Assembly (NCBI GenBank): GCA_030696085.1
Contig: JAUYNL010000053.1
Span: 62,001 to 126,000, forward strand
Reading direction: 5' to 3'
DNA from: Luteolibacter sp.
GTDB taxonomy: Bacteria; Verrucomicrobiota; Verrucomicrobiia; Verrucomicrobiales; Akkermansiaceae
Length of the DNA: 64,000 nucleotides
Part shown: piece after piece, positions 43,729 to 53,308 of the stretch
Layout of the letters: each line of letters begins with the position of its first letter
Numbering within the stretch: the first letter of the stretch is position 1
Made by a program: the position numbers and the translations under genes
The notes under the pieces: model-generated
Seen by the model: the letters and a program-made list of their open reading frames with translations, nothing else
What the model was told of the DNA's origin: nothing
The model's database searches: none

Positions 43729-44796
43729 ATGAAATTCGGAATCATCGGTTCGGGAACCATCGCGCGGGTCCACGCCCACGCCATCCGTGAAATGAGCGGC
43801 GGCACGCTTCACTCGGTTTTCAACCACCGGCCCGAGGGTGCCCGGCAGCTCGCCGCCGAGCATGGCGTCCGCGCGTTTTCCGATTTGTCCGAATTCCTCG
43901 CCGATCCGGAACTCGACGCCGTCACCATCTGCACCCCCTCCGGCGCCCATTACGAACCGGCACTCGCCGCGCTCCAGGCGGGCAGGCATGTGATCGTCGA
44001 AAAACCCTTGGAAGTGACCTTGGAACGCGTGGATCAATTGATCGCCACCGCTGCGGTCCAGGGGAAAACGCTGGCCTCGGTGCTCAACCGCCGCTTTCAA
44101 CCCGCCATCACCGCATTCAGGAAAGCCTGCGAGCACGGCCGCTTCGGCACGCTCACCTCCGCCTCATGTTATGTGAAATGGTTTCGCGACCAGGCCTACT
44201 ACGATTCCGCAGCCTGGCGCGGCACCTGGGCGCTCGATGGCGGCGGCGTCCTGATGAACCAGGCCATCCACGCCATCGATGCCCTGCTCCATCTGGCCGG
44301 CCCGGTCACCGCCGTCCAGGCACACTGCGCCTGCCTCGCTCACAGCGGGATCGAAGTGGAGGACAGCGCCGCGGCCATCGTGGAGTTTGAAAATGGCGCG
44401 CGCGGGGTGATCGAGGCGAGCACCTGCGCCTGGTCGAAGGAAGGCCATCCGGTGCGCGTGCAACTCGCCGGCACCGAGGGCTCGGTATTCCTCGCGGACG
44501 ATGCCTTCGAGATATGGGATTTCATGGATGAGCGTCCCGAAGATGCCCACATCCGCGCCACCCTCATGAAAAGTAGCAGCGCCGGCCTCGGCGCGAATGT
44601 TCCATCCGCCATCGGCCATCAGCAACACCAGCGGAATTTCGAGGACTTCGTCACCGCGATCCGCGAGCACCGGGAGCCCTCCACCTCCGCCGCGGAAGCC
44701 CGCAAGGCGATCACCCTGATCCGCGCCATCTACGAGAGCGCCCGCCATGGCGGCCGGCGCATCGCGCTTTCGCATTCCGCACACCCCCCGGACTAA
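43729..44796 (+). CDS. Gfo/Idh/MocA-family oxidoreductase
   Basis: A 355-residue NAD(P)-dependent sugar dehydrogenase-type protein. Rossmann motif GIIGSGTIARVHA at residues 4-16, the family signature EKPLEVTLE with the catalytic Lys, and a C-terminal alpha/beta domain with DGGGVLMNQAIHAID. The family oxidises or reduces inositols, glucose-type sugars and their derivatives; the substrate cannot be told. No sugar pathway neighbours are present. Confidence 0.88.
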   Translation: MKFGIIGSGTIARVHAHAIREMSGGTLHSVFNHRPEGARQLAAEHGVRAFSDLSEFLADPELDAVTICTPSGAHYEPALAALQAGRHVIVEKPLEVTLERVDQLIATAAVQGKTLASVLNRRFQPAITAFRKACEHGRFGTLTSASCYVKWFRDQAYYDSAAWRGTWALDGGGVLMNQAIHAIDALLHLAGPVTAVQAHCACLAHSGIEVEDSAAAIVEFENGARGVIEASTCAWSKEGHPVRVQLAGTEGSVFLADDAFEIWDFMDERPEDAHIRATLMKSSSAGLGANVPSAIGHQQHQRNFEDFVTAIREHREPSTSAAEARKAITLIRAIYESARHGGRRIALSHSAHPPD

Positions 44797-44872
44797 GGCG
44801 TATCGATCATTCGGTGGGCCGCCTTGTTCGCGTTGGTCCCGGCTGGTGGCGGCGGGCTTGGAAGAATTCCGC

Positions 44873-44900
44873 TTCCGTTCGCGCTCCCGTCCGCTAGACT
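44873..44900 (+). promoter_or_regulatory. Promoter candidate for nagZ
   Basis: TTCCGT (44873-44878), 16 nt, TAGACT (44895-44900), then 5 nt to the ATG at 44906. Confidence 0.35.
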
Positions 44901-44905
44901 CACTC

Positions 44906-45985
44906 ATGCCCGACGGCTCGTTACTCCTGCTCGGCCTCTCCGGCCCGGAGCTCACGCCGAAGGAGGCCGCCCTGTTCCGCAAGCTCCAGCCGGCGGGTTA
45001 CATCCTTTTCACGAGAAACATCGCCTCTCCACAGCAGACGCGCAAACTCACCGACGACCTCCGCGGACTTTCCACCGACACGCCGATCATCGCCATCGAC
45101 CAGGAAGGCGGTCGTGTCACGCGGACCCGGGAAATCGCGCCCGCCGCGCCGTCCGCTCCGGCGCTCGCGGCAAGGAAGGATCTGGGAAAAATCGCCGATG
45201 CCGGGGCGCTCACCGGCGATCTGCTGCGCTTGTTGGGCTTCAATTTGAACTTCGCGCCGGTGCTCGATCTCGATCATTTCCCCGACGAACAAAACGCCCT
45301 GCGCGGTCGTTGCTGGGGGCGCGATCCACAGCGCGTGATCGACTACGCCGGCCAGTGGAACCGCTGGCTGCGCAAACGCGCCATCGCCGGCTGCGCGAAA
45401 CATTTCCCGGCAGGCGGGCGCGCTCTATCCGATCCGCACCACGATCTCCCGTCCTCGCCCGCCACGCTGGACCAGCTGCTGCGCGAGGACGTGATCCCCT
45501 ACACCGCGCTGATGCCGGAAATCGACGCCGTCATGCTCGCACATGTGGAGTTTCCAAACATCGACCCGGATTTCCCGGCATCGCTCTCACCACGCATCAT
45601 CCGGCGTTTCCTGCGCGACCAGCTCGGCTTCGACAAACACCTCGTTCTAACCGACGATCTCGACATGGGCGCCATCACCGGCCGCTACGGCCGCGGCGAG
45701 GATGTGAAACTCGCCATCAGCGCCGGCAACGATCTCGCGATGATCTGCCACCGCACCGATACCGCGGAAACCGCCGCCCGCGCCATCGCCGAACTGCCGC
45801 ACTGGATGACCGAGGAAGCGCGCGAGCGCATCGAGCGCTTCCGCCGCAGGAAACTCCATGCGCCGCTCACATGGTCGGACAACAAATGGGCCGGGACCTG
45901 CGCCGCGCTGGAGAAGCTCGCCGCGGAGTTTCCAGAGGATCCGGGCCATGAAACCGCCGCCGCCAGTCCGGTGGCGGAGTATTGA
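44906..45985 (+). CDS. nagZ: Beta-N-acetylhexosaminidase, GH3 family
   Basis: A 359-residue GH3 enzyme of the NagZ type, removing N-acetylglucosamine from muropeptides during cell-wall recycling. IAIDQEGGRV and the nucleophile segment LTDDLDMGAI are conserved. The mobile catalytic loop that normally reads KHFPGHG followed by D-S-H is here KHFPAGG and S-D-P-H: the Asp/His pair survives but Gly-His is replaced by Ala-Gly. No signal peptide, so it is cytoplasmic. It ends 6 nt from the convergent metX. Confidence 0.87.
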   Translation: MPDGSLLLLGLSGPELTPKEAALFRKLQPAGYILFTRNIASPQQTRKLTDDLRGLSTDTPIIAIDQEGGRVTRTREIAPAAPSAPALAARKDLGKIADAGALTGDLLRLLGFNLNFAPVLDLDHFPDEQNALRGRCWGRDPQRVIDYAGQWNRWLRKRAIAGCAKHFPAGGRALSDPHHDLPSSPATLDQLLREDVIPYTALMPEIDAVMLAHVEFPNIDPDFPASLSPRIIRRFLRDQLGFDKHLVLTDDLDMGAITGRYGRGEDVKLAISAGNDLAMICHRTDTAETAARAIAELPHWMTEEARERIERFRRRKLHAPLTWSDNKWAGTCAALEKLAAEFPEDPGHETAAASPVAEY

Positions 45986-45991
45986 GATTCC

Positions 45992-47143
45992 TCATTTTCC
46001 CAGCACCCACGCGATGTGCGGAGTATAAAGATCCGGCTCCAGCAGGAATGAGTCATGCCCCTTGTCGGAGTGTACGGTGATGTGCATCACATCGACCTTG
46101 GCGGTTTCGAGATGTTTCACCAGCTCCGCCTGTTCCTCCGGATAGAAACAGAAGTCGGAGTCGATGGAAAACACCAGCCAGCGCTGGCCGGCGAGGCGGG
46201 CGCGCTCGAAGAGATCCGCGGGCGATTCGGCGTCGCCCTCGTGGGTGGCGTCGTAGCGCGACCACAAATCGATGATGCGGAGATAGGTGTTCGCATCGAA
46301 GCGTTTCACGAACTTCTTGCCCTGGTGGAGCATGTAGCTTTGGAACTGGTCGCGCACCCGGTACCAGGCGAGCACGTCGTCCGGCTGGACCACGTCCTGG
46401 CGCGCGCGGCTCTCGATGGAATCGAGGTGCACGAAGGTCTTGTGGGAGATCATGCGGGCGAGCGCCAGGCCATATAGCGGCGGCTCGTTGTCATAATAAT
46501 CGCCGCCGTTGAAATACGGGTCGTTTTCGATGGCGAGGATTTGTTCGAAAAGAATGAGCCGGTTGAGCACCGTGGTTTTGCAGCCCGAGGCGATGGCGAT
46601 CACATTGCGGACACGATCGGGAAAACGGGTGGCGAAGGTGGCCGCGATCAGGCCGCCCACCGAAGGACCGACCACCGCGTGGAGGGAGCCGATGCCCAGG
46701 CCGTCGAGCAGGCGGGTGAATGCCTCCACCTGATCGGCGGCCGTCACAGCGGGAAACGACGAGCCCCAGGGCTGGTCGGTTTCCGGATTCACCGAGGCCG
46801 GCCCGGTGCTGCCATAACAGCCGCCGAGATAATTCCCGCAGATGATGCAATACTTGTCCGTATCAAGCGCCTTGCCGGGGCCGATCATCTCCTCCCACCA
46901 ACCGGCGTGAAGCTCCTCCTGCCAAAGCGTGCCCACGCCCTCGATGGCGGGATTGAACCCGGCCGCGTGGTGGGAGCCGGATAGCGCGTGGAACAAGAGG
47001 ATCGCGTTGGATTTCTCCGAGTTCAAGGCCCCCCACATTTCGTAGGCGATCCGCACGCCCGGCAACAGCCCGCCATTGCGCAGCCGCACGGGGTCCTCGG
47101 GGCTGCCTGTTTCAAAAAATCGGGTCCGGGTCTCAGCGGGCAT
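45992..47143 (-). CDS. metX: Homoserine O-acetyltransferase
   Basis: A 383-residue alpha/beta hydrolase-fold acyltransferase in methionine synthesis, acylating homoserine from acetyl-CoA (succinyl-CoA is possible for some members). The N-terminal FHALSGSHHA and NYLGGCYGSTGP segments are typical. The nucleophile is Ser161 in GPSVGGL, the acid lies in IDSDFCFYP and the His in SDKGHDSFL. Length fits MetX. metY is not next to it. Confidence 0.93.
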   Translation of the reverse strand: MPAETRTRFFETGSPEDPVRLRNGGLLPGVRIAYEMWGALNSEKSNAILLFHALSGSHHAAGFNPAIEGVGTLWQEELHAGWWEEMIGPGKALDTDKYCIICGNYLGGCYGSTGPASVNPETDQPWGSSFPAVTAADQVEAFTRLLDGLGIGSLHAVVGPSVGGLIAATFATRFPDRVRNVIAIASGCKTTVLNRLILFEQILAIENDPYFNGGDYYDNEPPLYGLALARMISHKTFVHLDSIESRARQDVVQPDDVLAWYRVRDQFQSYMLHQGKKFVKRFDANTYLRIIDLWSRYDATHEGDAESPADLFERARLAGQRWLVFSIDSDFCFYPEEQAELVKHLETAKVDVMHITVHSDKGHDSFLLEPDLYTPHIAWVLGK

Positions 47144-47149
47144 GGGCGC

Positions 47150-47178
47150 AAGCTAGCGGGCCGATCCCCGCCGCGCAA
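47150..47178 (-). promoter_or_regulatory. Promoter candidate for metX
   Basis: On the minus strand TTGCGC (47173-47178), 17 nt, TAGCTT (47150-47155), then 6 nt to ATG 47143. I see no S-adenosylmethionine riboswitch, which such a leaderless layout would exclude. Confidence 0.45.
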
Positions 47179-47205
47179 GCCGCCTTGCAGCAGGATGTTC
47201 CGGGC

Positions 47206-47233
47206 TTGCATGAACCGGCAACCGGGCTAGAAC
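47206..47233 (+). promoter_or_regulatory. Promoter candidate for the ABC transporter operon
   Basis: TTGCAT (47206-47211), 16 nt, TAGAAC (47228-47233), 15 nt before the GTG start at 47249. Confidence 0.35.
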
Positions 47234-47248
47234 CATCGGGACGATCCC

Positions 47249-48592
47249 GTGAAAAGTTATTTCCTCCGCCGCCTGCTGCTGATTCCCCCCACCCTGGTGG
47301 GGATCACGCTGCTGGTCTTCACCATCACGCGTTTCGTGCCCGGCGGCCCGCTGGACCGGATGCTGCAGGAAGCGGCGCGTGGGGCCGAACAAGGGGGGAA
47401 ACGGGCGTCCTCCAGCCAGGCGCAGGGGGGATTGAGCGAGGAGCAGCTCGAGGAGCTCGAAGAGCAGTTCGGTCTCAACAAGAACGTGCTGGTCGCCTAC
47501 GGACAGTGGCTGGGGATCGTCCCCCGCGAAGTGAGGATCTCCAAGGGCGAGTTCGGCGGGCAGGGCGAGGAGAAGATCGCCGGCACGCTGGATGCCGCCA
47601 CCACCGCGGAAGTCGTGCTGCGCGGCGACGGCCGGGCCGTGCACGTGAAACGCAGGGGCGAAAGCGTGGAGTCCGCCGTCTTTGCGGAAACCGGGAAAGC
47701 GGTGGCTGTGGAGGCCTGGAAAGTCCGCTACGAGACCCAACAGGACCGCCAGGACCGCTTCAAGCGGCGCAACACCGGCAACCAGACCGCGCCGGACTAT
47801 TCACCGCGCGCGGTGATCTATCAGACGCGCGTCTCCGGCCTGCTGCAGGGCGATCTAGGACGCTCGACGGTTTACAACGATCCGGTCCACGAAATGATCT
47901 TCTCGCGCATGCCCATCGCGGTTTATTTCGGCCTGCTCACCGCCTTCATCACCTACGCGGTGTGTCTGCCGCTGGGCGTGTTGAAGGCCTTGAAACACCG
48001 CACCTTCATCGACTCCGCCACCTCGGTGCTGATTTTCCTCGGCTACTCGATTCCCGGTTTCGCGCTCGGCGCGATCCTGCTGGTGCATCTCGGCGCGCGC
48101 ATGAACCTGTTCCCGCTCTTCGGCCTCACCAGCGCGGATTTCGACCAACTCTCCAATTTCAATAAACTCAAGGATCTCGCGCACCACACGGTGCTGCCGC
48201 TGCTTTGTTATATCATCGGCTCCTTCGCCGGGCTCACGATGATGACCAAGAACAACCTGATGGACAATCTCGCCGCCGACTACGTGCGTACTGCGGTGGC
48301 CAAGGGAGCGAGTTTCCGCAAGGCGGTCTTCGGCCATGCCTTCCGGAACTCGATGATCCCCATCGCCACCAGCCTCGGGGACCTCGTCACTGTTTTCATC
48401 GGCGGCTCGATGCTCATTGAGACCGTGTTCGACATCCAGGGCTTCGGCCTGCTGCAATATCAATCGGTCATTGCCCGCGACGTGCCGGTGATCATGGGCA
48501 CGCTGACCATCGCCGCGTTCCTCATGCTGATCGGACATGTGATCTCCGACTTCATCGTGGCGATGGTGGACCCCCGCATCAAATTCGAGTGA
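47249..48592 (+). CDS. Peptide-type ABC transporter permease (OppB/YejB class)
   Basis: A 447-residue inner-membrane permease starting at GTG. The N-terminal helix (YFLRRLLLIPPTLVGITLLVF) and the C-terminal five-helix BPD domain with the EAA-type loop (YVRTAVAKGASFRKAVFGHAFRN) are classic OppB. About 105 extra residues are inserted between YGQWLG and GDLGRS on the periplasmic side, so it is longer than usual (310-365). It starts a five-gene operon of overlapping genes importing peptides or similar solutes. Confidence 0.9.
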   Translation: MKSYFLRRLLLIPPTLVGITLLVFTITRFVPGGPLDRMLQEAARGAEQGGKRASSSQAQGGLSEEQLEELEEQFGLNKNVLVAYGQWLGIVPREVRISKGEFGGQGEEKIAGTLDAATTAEVVLRGDGRAVHVKRRGESVESAVFAETGKAVAVEAWKVRYETQQDRQDRFKRRNTGNQTAPDYSPRAVIYQTRVSGLLQGDLGRSTVYNDPVHEMIFSRMPIAVYFGLLTAFITYAVCLPLGVLKALKHRTFIDSATSVLIFLGYSIPGFALGAILLVHLGARMNLFPLFGLTSADFDQLSNFNKLKDLAHHTVLPLLCYIIGSFAGLTMMTKNNLMDNLAADYVRTAVAKGASFRKAVFGHAFRNSMIPIATSLGDLVTVFIGGSMLIETVFDIQGFGLLQYQSVIARDVPVIMGTLTIAAFLMLIGHVISDFIVAMVDPRIKFE

Positions 48593-48594
48593 CC

Positions 48595-50169
48595 ATGCGA
48601 TTGATCGGAACTATCGAAATCCTGTTAGGTAGCCTTGCGGTGGCGGGCGAACTGCTGGGCATCGTGTTTCCCACGGCGCGCTGGTTCTTCGAAACCAGCA
48701 GGCAGGTTCCATGGCTCCATGCGAAATCCGGAGCCGGCATGGCATTTCCGTGGTTCGGCTGGCTCAGCGCGGCGCTGCTCATCGCCTGCGGCGCATGGAT
48801 GCTCATCCGCTCTTTCACCCGCGGGCCGGCCAATCCGGTCACCGCGATGCGCATCAAGCGTTTCCGTGAAATCAAGCGCGGGTATTACTCGCTCGTCATC
48901 CTGATCACCCTCGGCGGACTCGCCGCGCTGGACCAGGTCGTGGTCGGGAAACAGGCGCTCGCCGTGCAATACCAGGGACGCTGGGTTTTCCCCGCCTTCC
49001 TGCCCGTGGCACTCAAAAACAAGGATTTCGGCATCACCAAAGAGTCACCCGACGCACCAGTCAACTATCGCAAACTCAGGAAAACCCTCCACGCCACCGG
49101 CGGCGGGCGGGTGATCATGCCGCTCATTCCATACGATCCCACCGGTGACACGCTGCCACCGCGCTCGCGGCAGTTGGTCCAGCGCGAGGGCGTCTATTAC
49201 GAATCCGGTAGCAGCAAACCCTACTTTGGTCTCGCCGCCCACTATCACAATGTGGACGAGGCGGTGATGCACGTCCGCTACACGCTGCGCAAGGGCCTGC
49301 CATCCGGCCCCGTGGACGGCTGGAGCGCGGACGGCACTCCGGTTTATAGCGGGGAATACCTCGATGGCAGACTGCTGCGCGAGCGCTTCAGCGGCGAGGG
49401 TGACAAGAAATCCTTCCTGCCCCACGCGAACATGGATCTGCGCGCCGTCAAATACCACCCGGCGCCGCCGATCCCGGAGGAGGGAAACTGGCTCGGCACC
49501 ACCTCGCAGGGATACGACGTGCTCGCCTATCTCTATGGCGGAATGCAGGTGAACTTCAAGGCGGCCATCATCTATCTGCCCATCGTCTATCTGATCGGCA
49601 TCACCATCGGCATGATGATGGGCTACTTCGGCGGATGGTTCGATCTCGCCGTCCAGCGCCTGATCGAGATTTTCTCGAACATGCCCTTCCTGTTCGTGGT
49701 GATCATTTTCTCAAGCATGGTGCCGGACCAGTTCAAGGGACTGCCCACCATCCTGACGATTCTCGTCGCCTTCGGCTGGATGGGCATGACCTTCCTGATG
49801 CGCACCGCCGCGTACCGCGACAAGGAGCGCGATTACATCGCCGCCGCAAGGGTGCTTGGCGCGGGCACGCCGCGCATCCTGTTCCGCCACCTGCTGCCCA
49901 ATACCGTCGCCATCATCGTGACGCTGGTTCCCTTCACCATGTCCGGCCTGGTGTTCGCGCTCACCTCGCTCGATTACCTCGGTTTCGGCCTGCCGCCCGA
50001 ATACGCCACCTGGGGGCGTCTGCTCAACGACGGACTCTCCAATCTATCGGCACCATGGCTCGTCTCCTCGACCTTCGCTGTGCTGGTGGCGCTGCTGGTG
50101 ATCATCACCTTCGTGGGCGAAGCCGTGCGCGAGGCTTTCGATCCGAAAAAGTTCACTTATTACCGATGA
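48595..50169 (+). CDS. Peptide-type ABC transporter permease (OppC/YejE class)
   Basis: A 524-residue permease. Two N-terminal helices are followed by an unusually long periplasmic part (about residues 120-305), including a MORN-like GEYLDGRLLRERFSGEG. The BPD domain follows with WLGTTSQGYDVLAYL and the EAA-type loop YIAAARVLGAGTPRILFRHLLPN. Typical OppC proteins have about 300-340 residues. ATG 48595 begins 2 nt after the stop of the first permease; GTG 48589 would overlap it. Confidence 0.88.
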   Translation: MRLIGTIEILLGSLAVAGELLGIVFPTARWFFETSRQVPWLHAKSGAGMAFPWFGWLSAALLIACGAWMLIRSFTRGPANPVTAMRIKRFREIKRGYYSLVILITLGGLAALDQVVVGKQALAVQYQGRWVFPAFLPVALKNKDFGITKESPDAPVNYRKLRKTLHATGGGRVIMPLIPYDPTGDTLPPRSRQLVQREGVYYESGSSKPYFGLAAHYHNVDEAVMHVRYTLRKGLPSGPVDGWSADGTPVYSGEYLDGRLLRERFSGEGDKKSFLPHANMDLRAVKYHPAPPIPEEGNWLGTTSQGYDVLAYLYGGMQVNFKAAIIYLPIVYLIGITIGMMMGYFGGWFDLAVQRLIEIFSNMPFLFVVIIFSSMVPDQFKGLPTILTILVAFGWMGMTFLMRTAAYRDKERDYIAAARVLGAGTPRILFRHLLPNTVAIIVTLVPFTMSGLVFALTSLDYLGFGLPPEYATWGRLLNDGLSNLSAPWLVSSTFAVLVALLVIITFVGEAVREAFDPKKFTYYR

Positions 50170-52316
50170 TCCGCAGTTTTTTCAAAGTCCTGGCCATGCT
50201 ACTGCCCTGCGCGCTCGCGCTGACTGGCGCGGGATGTCGCCGCGAGACGGTGGAAAGCTCCCGCGCGCTCGGCTTCGACAGCTTCGTGCCGGCCTACAAC
50301 CGGCACATCGCGGAATGGCTGAAGACCCAGCAGGAAGCCACCCGCAAGGAAGTGGCGCGCGTGGAGGCCGACCTCGCCAATGCGGACGATACGGCCCGCG
50401 CCACCTTGCTCAACCGGCTGAAAACCCTCCGGCAAGACCAGGAAAAATGGAAGTTCCGCCTCGTGATCGGTGATTTCCTGAAACTCGGAAACCCCTCGGA
50501 AATCCCTGCGGAACTCGTTTGGGAAACCGGCATGGACCAACCGGAAATCGGCGATCCCGCAGCGAAAAAAGGCGGTGTTTTCCGCAAATACATCCCGTCC
50601 TTTCCTCCGACCATCCGCCCGTTCGGCGACAACTCCAACAACTTCTTCCGCGGCGATCTTTACGACTACATCGACCTCCCACTGGTCACGCTCCATCCCG
50701 AAACGATGGAAATGATTCCCGGCCTCGCGAAGGAATGGGCGGTCTCCGAAGACGGACGCACGATCTATTTCAAGATCGATTCCGAGGCGCGCTACTCGGA
50801 TGGCAAACCCGTCCGCGCCCGTGATTTCCTGGTGGGCGTTTATCTCCGCGTTTCGGATCACATCGTCAATCCATACGCCAAACAATTCTATCGGGAGAAC
50901 ATCGCGCAGATCGCCATGTATGACGAACTCACCGTGTCAGTCTCGCTGCCCGAAGCGAAGATCCACGGCCCCGTCATCGCCGGCCAGATCCAGCCCTCGC
51001 CGCCGCATTTCTATGCGGAATACGGCTCCGACTACACCGAGCGCTACCAGTGGCGCTTCCCGCCGACCACGGGGGCCTACGAGGTCCTGCAAAAGGATAT
51101 CATCAAGGGAGCCTCCATCACCCAGACCCGCGTCAGGGACTGGTGGGCGAAGGACCGGAAATACTATCGCCATCGATTCAACCCGGACAAGATCGTCAGC
51201 ACGGTGGTGCGGGACGAGTCGAAGGCCTTCGAGCTGTTTCGCGCCGGAGAGCTGGACACGTTTTTTCTAACACGACCGGAACGCTGGTATGAGAAATCCG
51301 AGATCGAACCCGTTTACAAGGGCTACATCGAACGCGTGACCTTCTACAACCGCTATCCTAAAGTCCCGCTCGGCCTCTATCTCAATGTCAGCAAGCCGCC
51401 GCTCAACGAGCGCGCCATCCGCGTCGGCATCCATCACGCGATGAACTGGCAGAAAGTCATTGATGTGATGTACCGTGGAGACTACCAGCGCCTCAACGCC
51501 TTCAACGAAGGTTACACCACCTTCAGCGATCCCTCGATCAAGGCGCGGCCGTATTCCATCGATCTCGCGCGCGAGTCCTTCCGGTCGGCCGGTTTCACCA
51601 CCGAAGGCAGGGATGGAATCCTCACCAAACCGGACGGCACGCGACTCTCCATCTCAGTCACCTATCCGAGCATGCCGATCTATGACCGCATCTTCGCCAT
51701 CCTCCGGGAAGAAGCGAAGCGCTGCGGGTTCGAGCTGCGCCTCGACGGACTGGAAGCCACCGTTTCCTATAAGAAGGAAATGCAGAAACAGCACGAAATG
51801 GGCTTCGGAAGCTGGCTCATCCAGCCGCCGGTGCCGGATTTCCACCAGTTCCTCCACTCCACCAACGCCTATGATGAAAAGGGCAGCCCCAAGCCACAGA
51901 CGAACAACACCTTCGTCTGGAGCCGCCCGGACACCGATGCCCTCTGCGATCAGGTCCGCACCGGCCGCACCAGCGAGGAAATCAAGGACGCCGCATGGAA
52001 ACTCCAGCACATCATCCACGACGAGGCGATCTTCGTGCCCGGATTCTCGGTGGATTTCGTTAGAATCGGATCCTGGCGCTGGGTGCGCTGGCCGGATTGT
52101 GACACCACGCGTTTCAGCCCTCCCGTCGTCTATGATCCGCATGAAGTCTTCGTCTTCTGGGTCGATGAGGAGATGCGGGAGGAAACCCAGTCCGCCCGCA
52201 GAAGTGGCAGGGCTTTCCCGGAATCCACCAAAACCGTCGATGCCTACCGCATGGTCGCGGAGCCCATGCCTGCAAACGAATCTCCAGCCCCCGCGGACGA
52301 TCCCGAATCCCCATGA
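50166..52316 (+). CDS. Extracellular solute-binding lipoprotein (family 5)
   Basis: A 716-residue SBP_bac_5 protein, the binding component of the transporter. Signal with lipobox ALTGAGC, then a coiled coil of about 80 residues (EWLKTQQEATRKEVARVEADL) that is not usual for the family. The periplasmic peptide-binding domain follows from about residue 130 (AKEWAVSEDGRTIYFKI; YSDGKPVRARDFL). Closest in plan to YejA-like proteins. It overlaps the permease by ATGA. The longer open frame upstream lies inside the permease gene and is not used. Confidence 0.88.
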   Translation: MIRSFFKVLAMLLPCALALTGAGCRRETVESSRALGFDSFVPAYNRHIAEWLKTQQEATRKEVARVEADLANADDTARATLLNRLKTLRQDQEKWKFRLVIGDFLKLGNPSEIPAELVWETGMDQPEIGDPAAKKGGVFRKYIPSFPPTIRPFGDNSNNFFRGDLYDYIDLPLVTLHPETMEMIPGLAKEWAVSEDGRTIYFKIDSEARYSDGKPVRARDFLVGVYLRVSDHIVNPYAKQFYRENIAQIAMYDELTVSVSLPEAKIHGPVIAGQIQPSPPHFYAEYGSDYTERYQWRFPPTTGAYEVLQKDIIKGASITQTRVRDWWAKDRKYYRHRFNPDKIVSTVVRDESKAFELFRAGELDTFFLTRPERWYEKSEIEPVYKGYIERVTFYNRYPKVPLGLYLNVSKPPLNERAIRVGIHHAMNWQKVIDVMYRGDYQRLNAFNEGYTTFSDPSIKARPYSIDLARESFRSAGFTTEGRDGILTKPDGTRLSISVTYPSMPIYDRIFAILREEAKRCGFELRLDGLEATVSYKKEMQKQHEMGFGSWLIQPPVPDFHQFLHSTNAYDEKGSPKPQTNNTFVWSRPDTDALCDQVRTGRTSEEIKDAAWKLQHIIHDEAIFVPGFSVDFVRIGSWRWVRWPDCDTTRFSPPVVYDPHEVFVFWVDEEMREETQSARRSGRAFPESTKTVDAYRMVAEPMPANESPAPADDPESP

Positions 52317-53308
52317 ACGGCCACCCCGAAAACATCCTCGAAGTGGACAAGCTCATCACTTCGTTCGAGACCGACCGCGGCCTGCTACGCGCCGTCGATC
52401 AGGTATCCTTCTCGGTGCCGGAGGGGAAAACCGTGGGCATCGTCGGCGAGTCCGGCTGCGGGAAAAGCGTCACCGCCATGTCGATCGTCCGGCTGCTGCC
52501 CCAGCCCGCAGGCAAGATCCTCGGCGGCCACGTGTTTTTCAAAGGCCGGGACCTCGTGCGTGCCAGCGATGCTGAAATCCGGCGTGTCCGCGGCGGCGAC
52601 ATCGGCGTGATTTTCCAGGAGCCGATGTCCGCACTCAACCCCGTGCACCGCATCGGCCGCCAAGTCGCGGAAGTCTTCCGCCTGCACAAGAACATCTCGA
52701 AACGCGATGCCTGGGACGCCGCCTTCGAGATGCTCAGGCTGGTCCGCATACCGGCTCCCGAAAAGCGCATGATGGACTACCCCCATCAGCTTTCCGGCGG
52801 CATGCGCCAGCGCATCGTCATCGCACTCGCACTCGCCTGCCGGCCGTCCCTGGTCATCGCCGACGAACCGACCACCGCGCTGGATGTGACCGTGCAGGCG
52901 CAAATCCTCGATCTCATGGCCCGCCTCCAGAGTGAGATGAACATGTCCATCATTCTCATCACCCATGATCTCGGTGTCATCGCCGAAACCTGTGACGAAG
53001 TGGTGGTGATGTACGCCGGACGGGTCGTGGAAAAAGCCCCGGCAGAGGAACTCTTCGCCCATCCCCTGCACGCCTATACCAAGGGCTTGCTGCGATCGAT
53101 CCCCACCTTGGAAACTCCGTCGAAATCCGTTCTCCACACCATCCCTGGCATGGTGGCCTCGCTGGCGGAGCACACCCATGGATGCCGCTTCTGCCAGCGT
53201 ATGGGGCGCATCAGCTCGGGTGGCGGCGTCAGCCGCGAGCGCCCGGCCTTCGCCCAGATCTCACCCGGCCACTGGGTGGAAACATGTCACTATTGTTATC
53301 AACCATGA
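52313..53308 (+). CDS. Peptide-type ABC transporter ATPase (OppD class)
   Basis: A 331-residue ATPase. Walker [10 protein letters not shown]-loop [11 protein letters not shown], signature LSGGMRQR, Walker [12 protein letters not shown] and switch His in ITHDLGV. The C-terminal oligopeptide extension with [11 protein letters not shown] is present; it contains a CRFC but the second pair of Fe-S type cysteines is partial. It overlaps the binding-protein gene by ATGA. Confidence 0.94.
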   Translation: MNGHPENILEVDKLITSFETDRGLLRAVDQVSFSVPEGKTVGIVGESGCGKSVTAMSIVRLLPQPAGKILGGHVFFKGRDLVRASDAEIRRVRGGDIGVIFQEPMSALNPVHRIGRQVAEVFRLHKNISKRDAWDAAFEMLRLVRIPAPEKRMMDYPHQLSGGMRQRIVIALALACRPSLVIADEPTTALDVTVQAQILDLMARLQSEMNMSIILITHDLGVIAETCDEVVVMYAGRVVEKAPAEELFAHPLHAYTKGLLRSIPTLETPSKSVLHTIPGMVASLAEHTHGCRFCQRMGRISSGGGVSRERPAFAQISPGHWVETCHYCYQP

